56,613 nt of DNA. It comes from an uncultured bacterium. Lineage in GTDB: Bacteria > Patescibacteriota > Dojkabacteria > SC72. The notes below the pieces were generated by a model. That model had not been told where the DNA came from, did not search any database, and saw only the letters and a list, made by a program, of their open reading frames with translations. Where the stretch lies: the NCBI GenBank assembly GCA_903840015.1, contig CAIMEL010000022.1, positions 1 to 56,613 on the forward strand, written 5' to 3'. A program made the translations under genes and the position numbers. Of this stretch, positions 37,726 through 48,039 are shown piece by piece; position 1 is the first letter of the stretch; each line of letters opens with the position of its first letter.

Positions 37726-38727
37726 CTAAAACTTCAACTTCATCGCTTCCTTCATGCTATCGGCGATACCTCTAGCGATTGCTGAAACTTTCTGACTACC
37801 AACTACTGCTTTCTCAAGCAATTCTTTCTTCATACCCTCAGCTTCGATTCTACGCACACGTATTGGTGCCAATTTTTCATTCATAACTTCGAATAACCTC
37901 TCTTTAATTTCTACATCTTTGATCCGACCCCTTTCATACAGACATTTCATTTTAGAAACTTCCTCAACATTCGGATTAAACAAATCGTGATATACGAAAG
38001 CTATATTACCTTCTACCTTACCAGGATCTGTAGCATGAATTCGATTTGGATCTGTATATATTTTAAAAACTTTCTTCCTCAACTCCTCCTCAGAATCAGA
38101 GAGATATATACAGTTATTCAGACTCTTACCCATCTTCTCAGCACCATCAATACCTGGCACATTAATTTCTGTACCAAAAAGGGCTTGAGGTTCATTCAGT
38201 AGTTCAACTCCATACGTTCTGTTGAACTTTCTAGCCAACTGCCTTGTATCCTCTACCATTGGAGCCTGATCCTTACCAACAGGAACAAGATCTGCATTAA
38301 CACACAGAATATCTGCTGTTTGATGAATTGGATAAAGGAAAAACCCAAGAGGTGTTGAATCCCCTAAACCTTTTTGAATCAACTCCGTTTTTATCGTTGG
38401 ATTATGTTGTACCTGTTGAACAGTAGCAAAGTTGGAAAGATACATAAAGATCTCATGTATTTCTGGTACTTCACTTTGAATAAAGACTGTAGCCTTATCA
38501 AAATCCAATCCTGTAGCATAGTAATCACACAGCAATTCCTCTATATTTTCTCGAACTTTATCTGGGTTCGCAAAATTATCTGCCAAGGCTTGTATATTTG
38601 CTACTATGATAAATTCTTCATATTCGTCTTGTAGTAAAACCCTATTTTGCAAAGTACCTAATAAATGACCAATATGTAACCTACCTGTCGGCCTATCGCC
38701 TGTTAAAATTCTTTTTCTTTTTTCCAT
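37726..38727 (-). CDS. trpS: Tryptophanyl-tRNA synthetase
   Basis: GDRPTGRLHIGHLLGTLQN; PVGKDQAPMVEDTRQLARKFNRTYG; KMGKSLNNCIYLSD. Confidence 0.97.
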   Translation of the reverse strand: MEKRKRILTGDRPTGRLHIGHLLGTLQNRVLLQDEYEEFIIVANIQALADNFANPDKVRENIEELLCDYYATGLDFDKATVFIQSEVPEIHEIFMYLSNFATVQQVQHNPTIKTELIQKGLGDSTPLGFFLYPIHQTADILCVNADLVPVGKDQAPMVEDTRQLARKFNRTYGVELLNEPQALFGTEINVPGIDGAEKMGKSLNNCIYLSDSEEELRKKVFKIYTDPNRIHATDPGKVEGNIAFVYHDLFNPNVEEVSKMKCLYERGRIKDVEIKERLFEVMNEKLAPIRVRRIEAEGMKKELLEKAVVGSQKVSAIARGIADSMKEAMKLKF

Positions 38728-38774
38728 AATAACCTATTCTAACAACTTATCTTCCATTATGCTATACTTTCAAA

Positions 38775-40301
38775 ATGACAAACAAATCATACACAGCTTC
38801 AACAAACCTGCTTCACATACTTTTACCAATCCTTTCAACGGTATTCATATTCGGAATATCTCTTGGTATCTATTACTTCTCCAAAGGATACCGATTCAAT
38901 ATATCTAACAGAGAAATCACAATGACTGGTGTTCTCACAGTCAAAACAGATCCCTCCTTTGCAACTCTATACATTGGGGACGAGGACACGGGAAGAACAC
39001 CAAATAGTACATCTTTGGATATTGGGGATTACAAAATAAGTGTAAAGAAGGATGGATACAACGATTGGCATAAAGACATCACAATACTGGAACAGAAATC
39101 AACACTGATATATCCATGGATGGTACTGAAGGATATTAAAAGCAATAATCTGTGGACGAATAAGAGTAAATTAGTAAAGTATTGGATTAATACAGAGTAC
39201 GACACCTTCCTATTTCTACTTCAAGTTGCTGAGAATAAATACTCTTTATGGAGCTATCGCGTCAACACATCTCTTTGGGATTTCAATACTAACCCTGTTG
39301 AAATACTTGAGTTAACAACAAAAGATATTGAGATTAAGCAATCAAATAAGGGTAACCTCATCTTGCTAACTCAGACTATTGATAAAAAGAAATCTTCATA
39401 CATTCTTGATAGTACAAAGAAGAACGAATTGAAATCTACCCCTGTATTTAATACAGATGGATATGAAAAGCATACCATTACTTGGGCAAATGATAATAGA
39501 CATTTGATTTTAGAATCAACAAACGAATTGCTCTCATACGACACAGTTAGACAAAATATGAATATATTGGCAAAGAAGACCAAAGGTAATACATATATAT
39601 GGACAACTGATGAACAGGGTTTCTTTTACATAATAAAGCAGCTTTCCGAAACAGATCAAAGCATAATATATTCACTTGTACAGTCTAAGATAGATGGCTC
39701 AAGTCCAAAGGAAATAATTGAGAAAATATATATGCGTAAGGAAGCAAAGTATGTCGAATACTACAGGGAAAACGGCTATACTTTAACACCATTTACTAAT
39801 TCTCAGGAAAGTACTCAAACAGCTGGCAAGATAATTTCCATCTTGGTAGATCAGAATGCAAAGGGTGTCTTCATCCAGACCGAATATGCATCCTACTGGT
39901 ATTACATCGATTCGCAGAAATATATAATAGCCTATCCTTACCCAGCAAAACTAATCAGTCTTGCTCCAGATTTGAGAAAAGCCTTACTGTCAGAGAATAA
40001 CAAAGTACTACTATTCACTTTTGACAAGGATGATGCAGACCACACAGAGATAATCGGTACAGAGGAAATTCAAAATATACCAGATGCAAAGAGTATTCGA
40101 TGGGTATCGAATTCGTTAAATATCTACTTTACTCGTGAGAATTCATTATACTCAGCAGATAAGGATGGCGGTAATGAGTGTAAGATTTATGATATTGGAA
40201 GCAAAAAGCTATCTACAATAAGGTCATCCCGTGACCATATCGTTTCTTTGGAAGAGACGACAGCTGGAGAGGTTGTAATAAACGAATATAGAATTCATTA
40301 A
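38775..40301 (+). CDS. PEGA-domain membrane-anchored protein
   Basis: N-terminal TM; LTVKTDPSFATLYIGDEDTGRTPNSTSLDIGDYKISVKKDGYNDW; beta-propeller-like remainder. Confidence 0.7.
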   Translation: MTNKSYTASTNLLHILLPILSTVFIFGISLGIYYFSKGYRFNISNREITMTGVLTVKTDPSFATLYIGDEDTGRTPNSTSLDIGDYKISVKKDGYNDWHKDITILEQKSTLIYPWMVLKDIKSNNLWTNKSKLVKYWINTEYDTFLFLLQVAENKYSLWSYRVNTSLWDFNTNPVEILELTTKDIEIKQSNKGNLILLTQTIDKKKSSYILDSTKKNELKSTPVFNTDGYEKHTITWANDNRHLILESTNELLSYDTVRQNMNILAKKTKGNTYIWTTDEQGFFYIIKQLSETDQSIIYSLVQSKIDGSSPKEIIEKIYMRKEAKYVEYYRENGYTLTPFTNSQESTQTAGKIISILVDQNAKGVFIQTEYASYWYYIDSQKYIIAYPYPAKLISLAPDLRKALLSENNKVLLFTFDKDDADHTEIIGTEEIQNIPDAKSIRWVSNSLNIYFTRENSLYSADKDGGNECKIYDIGSKKLSTIRSSRDHIVSLEETTAGEVVINEYRIH

Positions 40302-40307
40302 AGTACG

Positions 40308-40381
40308 CGCACCCGGTCGGAATCGAACCAACAACCTACGCGTTAGGAGTGCGTTGCTCTATCCTATTGAGCTACGGGTGC
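40308..40381 (-). tRNA. tRNA-Arg(CCT)
   Basis: Reverse strand: acceptor GCACCCG/CGGGTGC, anticodon loop CTCCTAA; no encoded CCA. Confidence 0.92.
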
Positions 40382-40496
40382 ATAATCTCAGACTCAATTC
40401 TACATCAACAGAGCCCAATATACCACTATGCTAGAGACGGAAGCACACACTACAGGGCAGTAAATATATACTAATGGTGATATAATATATATCGGC

Positions 40497-43352
40497 ATGA
40501 TACAAGAATATATAAAAATAAAAGGTGCGAAAGAGAATAATCTTAAAAATATCTCTGTTAATATCCCTAAAAACAAGCTAGTTGTTCTTACTGGAGTCTC
40601 AGGGTGCGGTAAAACATCTCTAGCCTTTGATACACTCTATGCAGAAGGACAACGCAGATATGTAGAATCTCTCTCCTCCTATGCTAGACAATTTCTAGGA
40701 GTGATGAAGAAGCCAGATGTAGAGTCAATAACAGGACTCTCCCCAGCAATTGCCATAGACCAAAAAACAACATCTTCAAATCCACGATCAACAGTAGGTA
40801 CTGTAACCGAAATATATAACTATCTTCGATTATTATATGGTCACATAGGAACTGTATACTGTCCAAACTGTAGCATCCCTATTCGATCACAAACAATCAA
40901 TGAAATATCAAAAAAAGTACTCAACCATATAAAAGGTTCCACGAAAAAGGTAAGCATAGTTTCACCCTTAGTAAAAAACAGGAAAGGACAGTATTCCAAC
41001 CTCTTCCTCAAATTACTTAACCAAGGTTTCCTGCGTGTCATCGTAGATGGAAATATCCATATGCTTGATGATATAGAAGAAATAAACATTGATGAAAACA
41101 AGAAACACACCATCGACCTTATTATAGACAGACTAGATCCAAACAATATGGATGATTCTGATCTTCAAAAAAGAGTTACAGATGCTGTAGAACTAGCAAC
41201 TAATCAATCAGGAGGTGAAGTAAAAACCATAATAGAAAAAGAAGAGATACTCTACTCTGAAAAGAATACATGTTCCAAATGTGGAATATCGTATCCCAAT
41301 ATAACTCCTGCATCTTTCTCATTCAATTCACCGGAAGGTGCTTGTAATAACTGCTCAGGCTTAGGCTTCCTTCAAGAAATCGATATAAATCTAATATATA
41401 ATCCCAATTTAACAATCCAAGAGGGAGGTATATTTCCATGGGGCAACAGAACAACAAAAGACAGTTGGACCACAAGAATATTACAGAGTCTTGCAAAGGA
41501 GCACAAATTCGGATTAGCAACACCTATCAAAGACTACCCCAGAGAGATCTTTGATTTAATATTCTATGGGTCAGGCTCTAAACCATATTACAAAATCCTA
41601 TATACAAACAGATTCGGAAGAACTAGTGTATACGATGCTCAATACGAAGGAGTTATTCCAGAATTAAAGAGAAGATATAAGGAGACAACATCGGAATACT
41701 CTAGGGCAGAGATAGAGAAATATATGAGTGAAAAACAATGTCCCATATGTAACGGGGAAAGATTAAAACCTTACTCACTAGCAGTAAAAATTGACGACAA
41801 AAATATCAATGAAGTAACAAATACCTCAATCTCCGATTTAAAAACCTTCCTAAACAAATTAAAACTAAACAAAACAGCTACAACTATTGCCCAGCCAATA
41901 ATAAAAGAGATCATTCTAAGATTAGATTTCTTAATAAATGTTGGATTAGAATATTTAACACTATCTCGCAAATCAAATTCTCTCTCAGGAGGCGAATCAC
42001 AAAGGATAAGGTTAGCTTCACAGATAGGCACAGGACTCTCAGGAGTATTGTACGTGCTTGACGAGCCGTCCATTGGTCTACATCCTAGGGACATAAAAAG
42101 ATTAACAAAATCCTTGAGATCCCTTAAAGATGAAGGAAATACAGTAATAATCGTAGAGCACGACGGGGAGACTATGAGCCAATCTGACTGGATAATAGAC
42201 TTAGGTCCGAAGGCAGGCAAGCATGGAGGAGAAGTCATTGCTGAGGGCACTTTTGAACAAATCAAGCAAACAGATACCCTCACCGCCAAGTACCTAAACA
42301 AATCATTGGGAATACAACACCTAGCAACAGGCTCCTCGCAAGAGAGCAACAACAACTGGATAGAAATTCGAAACGTTAGAACCAACAATTTAAAAGATAT
42401 AAATCTAAAAATCCCATTATCTAAACTAATTTCAATCACAGGGGTTTCTGGCAGTGGCAAATCATCTTTGATAGAAAACACACTCTACCCCGTTCTATCA
42501 AATAAAATAATGCGTTCCAAATTGCTCGAAGGCAACTATACTGAAGTCATAGGAGCAGAAAAAATCAACAAAGTAATAGCCATCGACCAATCCCCTATAG
42601 GTCGAACTCCACGCTCCAATCCAGCCACATATACAGGTTTGTTCACCCCTATCCGGGAACTCTTCGCACAGACCAACGAAGCTCAAGCAAGAGGGTACAA
42701 ACCCAATAGATTTAGTTTTAATGTTAAAGGAGGAAGATGTGAGAAATGTAAGGGAGATGGACAAATAAAAATTGAAATGCAATTCCTTCCTGATATGTAT
42801 ATAACTTGCGACCTCTGTAATGGCTCAAGATACAACGAAGAGGCTCTACAAATAGATTTTAGAGGTAAGAATATCTCAGATGTTCTACACATGACAGTAG
42901 AAGAAGCTCGTCTTTTCTTCAAAAATATCCCGTCAATATACAGAAAACTCGACATTTTGAATGATGTTGGGTTAGGATATATAGAATTGGGGCAATCAGC
43001 CTTAACTCTCTCTGGTGGAGAATCCCAAAGAGTAAAACTCGCGAAAGAGCTATCAAAGATCTCAACTGGGAATACAATGTATATTTTAGATGAACCAACT
43101 ACAGGTCTTCACTACTACGATGTAGACAATTTGCTAAAAATATTGAGAACTTTAGTTGAGAAAGGTAATACGGTATTAGTTGTTGAACACAATCTAGATG
43201 TAATTAAGAATTCAGATTGGATTGTAGATCTTGGTCCAGATGGAGGAGATAACGGGGGTGAAATCATAGCAGAAGGAACCGTTGAGGATATAATCCAATC
43301 AAAACAAAGCTATACAGGGCAATTTTTACAACAATACCTCAAAGAGACTTAG
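40497..43352 (+). CDS. uvrA: Excinuclease ABC subunit A
   Basis: [61 protein letters not shown]; two ABC domains and zinc modules. Confidence 0.98.
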   Translation: MIQEYIKIKGAKENNLKNISVNIPKNKLVVLTGVSGCGKTSLAFDTLYAEGQRRYVESLSSYARQFLGVMKKPDVESITGLSPAIAIDQKTTSSNPRSTVGTVTEIYNYLRLLYGHIGTVYCPNCSIPIRSQTINEISKKVLNHIKGSTKKVSIVSPLVKNRKGQYSNLFLKLLNQGFLRVIVDGNIHMLDDIEEINIDENKKHTIDLIIDRLDPNNMDDSDLQKRVTDAVELATNQSGGEVKTIIEKEEILYSEKNTCSKCGISYPNITPASFSFNSPEGACNNCSGLGFLQEIDINLIYNPNLTIQEGGIFPWGNRTTKDSWTTRILQSLAKEHKFGLATPIKDYPREIFDLIFYGSGSKPYYKILYTNRFGRTSVYDAQYEGVIPELKRRYKETTSEYSRAEIEKYMSEKQCPICNGERLKPYSLAVKIDDKNINEVTNTSISDLKTFLNKLKLNKTATTIAQPIIKEIILRLDFLINVGLEYLTLSRKSNSLSGGESQRIRLASQIGTGLSGVLYVLDEPSIGLHPRDIKRLTKSLRSLKDEGNTVIIVEHDGETMSQSDWIIDLGPKAGKHGGEVIAEGTFEQIKQTDTLTAKYLNKSLGIQHLATGSSQESNNNWIEIRNVRTNNLKDINLKIPLSKLISITGVSGSGKSSLIENTLYPVLSNKIMRSKLLEGNYTEVIGAEKINKVIAIDQSPIGRTPRSNPATYTGLFTPIRELFAQTNEAQARGYKPNRFSFNVKGGRCEKCKGDGQIKIEMQFLPDMYITCDLCNGSRYNEEALQIDFRGKNISDVLHMTVEEARLFFKNIPSIYRKLDILNDVGLGYIELGQSALTLSGGESQRVKLAKELSKISTGNTMYILDEPTTGLHYYDVDNLLKILRTLVEKGNTVLVVEHNLDVIKNSDWIVDLGPDGGDNGGEIIAEGTVEDIIQSKQSYTGQFLQQYLKET

Positions 43353-43609
43353 AGAGAAAGAGTTTCTGAGCCATCACTTACAATTCTTTAATCATTCTAG
43401 ATAGTGAAACAACAAGACACTCTAAGGATAACAGAGTGGTTGCCCTCACCATGTACCTATGTGTAAAATTTTTCGTACAATTTAATAAGCCTTTACGGAG
43501 CAGTAAATTGCCATCTGTAAAAAATTATGTTTAGAAATTTAAAACATCGAGAACAGTAATTATCATCAGAACAGTTAGTGCACACTTTTGGAAATTTCCT
43601 ACAGTTTCA

Positions 43610-45085
43610 CTAATATGACTTAGCCCAAATCCATTCGTCGTGGGCATCCTTGCCACAGTAAATACAGTGACCATTCTTACCTTCTCCCTCAACAGTCAGA
43701 CACCTTGTAGTAGCCTTAGTCTCGTATTTGATACTGTCTTCACATTCTTTACTTCCACACCAACCTGCCACAAGAAATCCTTCATTTTCTTCGAAATGCT
43801 TCTTAAATTCATCATACGACCCAACTCTATGGGTCTTCGATATCAAATTCTGTTCAGACTTTTTCAATAGAGATTCTTGTATATCCTCAAGTAAAACACC
43901 TATCCTTTCTCTCAATTCAGCTAGACCAACCGTTAGTTTCTCATTACTATCCCTCCTAACAACAACACATGAACTTGCATTCATATCTCTCTCCCCCACT
44001 TCAATCCTTATTGGCACACCCTTTTTCTCCCATTCATTAAACTTGAAGCCTGCGGAAACAAAATCTCTAGTATCAATCTCTACATCTTCTATTCCCTCTA
44101 AAAGCTCTCCCCTCATTTCTTCACAGAATGCCAACACCTTTTCCTTGTTTTGATCATTGAAGATAGGAACTACTACTACCTTTATTGGAGCAATTTTAGG
44201 AGGCAATACAAGCCCATTGTCATCTGAATGCGACATAATTAAGGCACCTAACATTCTAGTACTGGTCCCCCAGCTTGTTTGCCACGGATTCTGCATATTA
44301 CCCTCTTTGTCAGCGAATTGAATATTAAAGACTTTCGAAAAATTCTGACCCAAATCATGAGAGGTTCCAAATTGTAAAGCTTTTCCATCCTGCATCATTG
44401 CTTCGACACCATATGTATTCAATGCTCCTGCAAATTTTTCGGATTCTGATTTCCTTCCAAAATATGTATGCATAGCAAGATATTCCCTAGCAAATGTTAC
44501 ATACATATTTAAACGATCCAAGACCTCTTTCTCGGCTTCCTCATGTCTAGAATGAACTGTATGACCTTCCTGCCACAAAAATTCGGCAGTTCTTAGGAAA
44601 GGTCGAGTCCTTTTCTCCCACCTTACAATGTTTGCCCATTGATTGATCTTCAAAGGAAGATCTCTCCACGAAGTAATCCACTTAGAGAAAGTATCATACA
44701 TTATGGTTTCCGACGTTGGTCGGACTATTAACTCCTCCTCTAATTTCGATTTCTCATCAACCTCAACACCATCTCCAGTAGAATTCTCTTTGAGCCTGTA
44801 ATGCGTCACAATTGCACACTCTTTTGCAAAACCTTTAACATGACTGGCTTCCCTTGAAAGAAAAGATTTTGGTATGAAGAGTGGAAAATATGCATTTTTT
44901 ACCCCAGCTCTCTTAATCATTTCTCCCATATTCTTCTGAATATTCTCCCAGATTGCATAACCATATGGCTTGATTACCATACAACCACGAACTGCAGAGT
45001 TCTCTGCCAAATCAGCCCTCTCTATGATATCCAGATACCATTGAGAATAGTTTTCACTTCTTGGTGTAATACCTTTGTTTGACAT
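43610..45085 (-). CDS. proS: Prolyl-tRNA synthetase, archaeal/eukaryotic-type architecture
   Basis: RSENYSQWYLDIIERADLAENSAVRGCMVIKPYGYAIWENIQ; RPTSETIMYDTFSKW; Cys-containing C-terminal domain ending in Tyr (DEWIWAKSY). Confidence 0.93.
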   Translation of the reverse strand: MSNKGITPRSENYSQWYLDIIERADLAENSAVRGCMVIKPYGYAIWENIQKNMGEMIKRAGVKNAYFPLFIPKSFLSREASHVKGFAKECAIVTHYRLKENSTGDGVEVDEKSKLEEELIVRPTSETIMYDTFSKWITSWRDLPLKINQWANIVRWEKRTRPFLRTAEFLWQEGHTVHSRHEEAEKEVLDRLNMYVTFAREYLAMHTYFGRKSESEKFAGALNTYGVEAMMQDGKALQFGTSHDLGQNFSKVFNIQFADKEGNMQNPWQTSWGTSTRMLGALIMSHSDDNGLVLPPKIAPIKVVVVPIFNDQNKEKVLAFCEEMRGELLEGIEDVEIDTRDFVSAGFKFNEWEKKGVPIRIEVGERDMNASSCVVVRRDSNEKLTVGLAELRERIGVLLEDIQESLLKKSEQNLISKTHRVGSYDEFKKHFEENEGFLVAGWCGSKECEDSIKYETKATTRCLTVEGEGKNGHCIYCGKDAHDEWIWAKSY

Positions 45086-45126
45086 AATTTTGTATTCTAC
45101 TACATTTTCGATATGAATTTAAACTA

Positions 45127-46488
45127 TTACGGAATTAATTTCCAATGAGCAACTGCTTTTGATAGTGCGGAGGAAGGATTAGAAGCAACCCACTCTTCTA
45201 AGGATCCCCTGCCAAGGGCTACCTCCTTAGCCTCCAACATTGCCTGAGCACCCGCCTCAAGCCCCCAGGGGTGCCCTATCACACCCTCAGATGATTGTAG
45301 AAGGATATCTCCTCCAAAATGACTTAGAGCACCTAGAACCTCTCCTGGATGTGCAAGTCTAGATACCATATACCAAACAGGCTTCATTCCAAACCAGTTC
45401 TGTCCAAGAGTTACAGCTGACTCTGGTGTTGTATCAAGTTGTAGTGCATCGCGAACAAATTTCGATTCTTTTTGGTTAGAGACATTTCCTCCATCAAAAG
45501 AATCAGCTCCAAGTAATCTGTGTATTTTTGCATTTAATACTGCTGATATTGAGAAACTTTTAACTTCACCATTCTCGTAAGATCCCTGCCCAAATTCATT
45601 TGCAAAGGAACTATTCATTCCACGACAGGCATGAATGATCAAACCAGGATTCATATCACGCAACGAATGTAAAGCTGAGAAACCGGTTGTTACAGTATCA
45701 ATCATTAACCACTCTCCTCCATAACTCTTAATCATATCCGACCTCTCTATCATCTTCTCCAAACTTGAATGAGATATATTCGGTATATATATTTTCTTTT
45801 TTGATATCTTTTCTTCAATATCTTCCTTAATATTCAATATGTATTTGCATCTTTCTTCAAATTTGTTGAAAGAGGTATCTGTAAGATTCTCTGGATCTTG
45901 GATACCATGATATTCACCCTGACAGCATGTAAAAATACTTTTAGCAATTCCAGCCTCCTCACGTGCGCTCAATCCAATCTGTGGTAATGGAACTGTTACA
46001 AACAAGGGGCCTTCCTCTTGCAGGACTTTCTCCCTAGTTCCATATATACCGAATTGGGGACCTGGGAAAGATTTGATTAAATCCTCCGGGAATCTAATAT
46101 CCAAACATCTCAACCCATTAATACCCTCTATATTCCAAAGCGATCCAACAACAGAAGAGAGTATATTGGACATATTGCCTAATTCAAAAACCTCCTTTGG
46201 ATATGCTATCTTAAAAGTCTTTTCCGCAAAGTTAAGATCAAAAGCTACAGCCTTAAGGTTTTTTGCACGCGACAGACCCGGGAGATCTTTTGTATAATCA
46301 TCGTCCCATAATCCAACAGAACTACGAGCAGCACATAAAGCAACTATCTGTTTAAATTCATCCTCAGTACATTTCTTTGGGACATCAAGATCTAGAAAAC
46401 TAATGAGAGACTCTTTGTCGGGCTTAGCTGGAGTCCAACCCTTTGAAGCAAGATACTCCTCATGCCTAAAACGTGACTTAAACATCAT
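45127..46488 (-). CDS. RuBisCO large-subunit-like protein, catalytic residues not conserved (RLP)
   Basis: GPQFGIYGTREKV, PQIGLS, QDPENLTDTSFNKFEER, TTGFSALHSLRD, IHACRGMN, GHPWGLEAGAQA align to RbcL landmarks; see finding. Confidence 0.85.
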   Translation of the reverse strand: MMFKSRFRHEEYLASKGWTPAKPDKESLISFLDLDVPKKCTEDEFKQIVALCAARSSVGLWDDDYTKDLPGLSRAKNLKAVAFDLNFAEKTFKIAYPKEVFELGNMSNILSSVVGSLWNIEGINGLRCLDIRFPEDLIKSFPGPQFGIYGTREKVLQEEGPLFVTVPLPQIGLSAREEAGIAKSIFTCCQGEYHGIQDPENLTDTSFNKFEERCKYILNIKEDIEEKISKKKIYIPNISHSSLEKMIERSDMIKSYGGEWLMIDTVTTGFSALHSLRDMNPGLIIHACRGMNSSFANEFGQGSYENGEVKSFSISAVLNAKIHRLLGADSFDGGNVSNQKESKFVRDALQLDTTPESAVTLGQNWFGMKPVWYMVSRLAHPGEVLGALSHFGGDILLQSSEGVIGHPWGLEAGAQAMLEAKEVALGRGSLEEWVASNPSSALSKAVAHWKLIP

Positions 46489-46508
46489 AAAGTAAACAAA
46501 GTTATTCC

Positions 46509-47198
46509 TTAAAAATCCTTTTCAACACGTGACCTTCGCTTCATAGTCTCTCTCTCTTCCATCTCCTCTCTCGCAGCCTTAACCTTGCCCATAAAGAGAA
46601 CTCCCACATTTGAAACTTTGTTCCAGAACAGACCAAGAAGCATAACAACAACACCCATTACTATTAAACTTCTAGAATCATCAAATAATCCGGAATCAGG
46701 TAAACCTCCTCCTGTACCAGTATTAGGGTTTGTTGCTGAAGTCAAAGTATATGTACCTCCTGTCTTTACAGGTGCATTTGGGTCCACAGATGTAAAGGAA
46801 ATACTTGCAGTACCACTAGATGCAGTTGATTTGAAATACAGCGTTGCAATAACACCGCTGTATGCTTGACCTGTACTATGCTGGGTTGAGAGACAAAGTA
46901 TATTTAAAGTTCCAGTTCCTGGAGTAATTGTAAATGTAGAACATCTGGCAGCACCAGTTCCACTTAAATACTGTATAGAACCAGTATACGCCAAATCTAT
47001 ATCTACTCCTGCAAATTCGTCAGTACCACTATTTACATAGACAGAGATAGCTGTACTGTCTGAATATATGTTTCCTGTTGCAGGACTTACGGTAGCCGAT
47101 GTTAAAGTAAGCACCTGAGCATTAGAGTCAGTATGCATCAATGGCAAGATAAGGGCAACAAAAGCAACATACAAAACAGTTTTTCTTAGGCAGTGCAT
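46509..47198 (-). CDS. Secreted cohesin-like domain protein with C-terminal LPDSGL-TM-basic tail
   Basis: Signal peptide; TVSPATGNIYSDSTAISVYVNSGTDEFAGVDIDLAYTGSIQYLS...VIATLYFKS; C-terminal GLPDSGLFDDSRSLIVMGVVVMLLGLFW. Confidence 0.65.
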   Translation of the reverse strand: MHCLRKTVLYVAFVALILPLMHTDSNAQVLTLTSATVSPATGNIYSDSTAISVYVNSGTDEFAGVDIDLAYTGSIQYLSGTGAARCSTFTITPGTGTLNILCLSTQHSTGQAYSGVIATLYFKSTASSGTASISFTSVDPNAPVKTGGTYTLTSATNPNTGTGGGLPDSGLFDDSRSLIVMGVVVMLLGLFWNKVSNVGVLFMGKVKAAREEMEERETMKRRSRVEKDF

Positions 47199-47337
47199 AA
47201 GATATATATTTTAAAATTACCTAATAAATATATTGCACTATCCTAGTATATTTGTCAATCAAGAATACCAATACTTTACATTGTATATTTACTCTGATAC
47301 TCTAGAATGTATAGAAATAAATTTTTAATTTTCTAAA

Positions 47338-47964
47338 ATGAAATTAAATCGGAATATGATTATGGGAGCATTTTTCGGAGCATCCTCCCTACTTCTTTTT
47401 TCTCAGAATGCATATGCGAAGGTTGATATAACCCTCGAGGACAACACGGAAGCCAAGAGCGTCACAGTGTCTGTAAACACAAATGGTAGTTATATTGATG
47501 GAGTTGATATGACTCTTGTACTTAGCGAAGATATCAATATAACAGAGATTAAACAGACTGATTCGTTCTGTACTATTGGTAAGAGTAGCAAACAATTACC
47601 TGGGAACAAATTAGCTTTAGAGTGTTTCAATGATAAGAATGTAGAAATGACTGGAATGTTTGCAGTGCTAACTTACGAGACAGAGAAAGATGATTATTTC
47701 TTCTACTTAGAGGAAGACACTTTGGATATTGGATCTTTGGTTCTTGGTACTGTAACAAATATAAACAAGCCAGAGATAACAGCTCCTGTTGAGACAGACG
47801 AAGAGGAAGCAACAACAACAGAGGAGGAAAAAGACACATTGACAGTTGTAAGAGATTTCTTAAAAGATAACTCTATGTATGTTTTAGCTGGTGTAATATT
47901 CTTAATCGCAATCACAATTGGATTGGTTGGCTTATCTTCAAGGGAAACCACTACTACGGAATAG
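47338..47964 (+). CDS. Secreted, membrane-anchored cohesin-like protein
   Basis: Signal peptide (SLLLFSQNAYA), beta-rich domain VSVNTNGSYIDGVDMTLVLSEDI, acidic linker, C-terminal TM. Confidence 0.5.
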   Translation: MKLNRNMIMGAFFGASSLLLFSQNAYAKVDITLEDNTEAKSVTVSVNTNGSYIDGVDMTLVLSEDINITEIKQTDSFCTIGKSSKQLPGNKLALECFNDKNVEMTGMFAVLTYETEKDDYFFYLEEDTLDIGSLVLGTVTNINKPEITAPVETDEEEATTTEEEKDTLTVVRDFLKDNSMYVLAGVIFLIAITIGLVGLSSRETTTTE

Positions 47965-47986
47965 TAAAATTACTTGCTTAGAGAAA

Positions 47987-48015
47987 TAAAAGACCGAGGT
48001 TAACCTCGGTCTTTT
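47987..48015. terminator. Bidirectional rho-independent terminator between convergent genes
   Basis: AAAAGACCGAGGTTAACCTCGGTCTTTTT palindrome. Confidence 0.92.
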
Positions 48016-48039
48016 TCATTCTAGTTATAACCCTACTCC

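Noticed and set aside
41771-42481. 236-aa minus-strand ORF opposite uvrA
   Set aside because: Covers conserved uvrA ABC motifs on the plus strand; shadow ORF.
43353-43609. 257-bp gap between uvrA and proS as a possible RNA gene
   Set aside because: Only weak short helices (e.g. TTAGTG...CACTAA near the proS stop); no promoter-linked compact structure comparable to 22041-22180.
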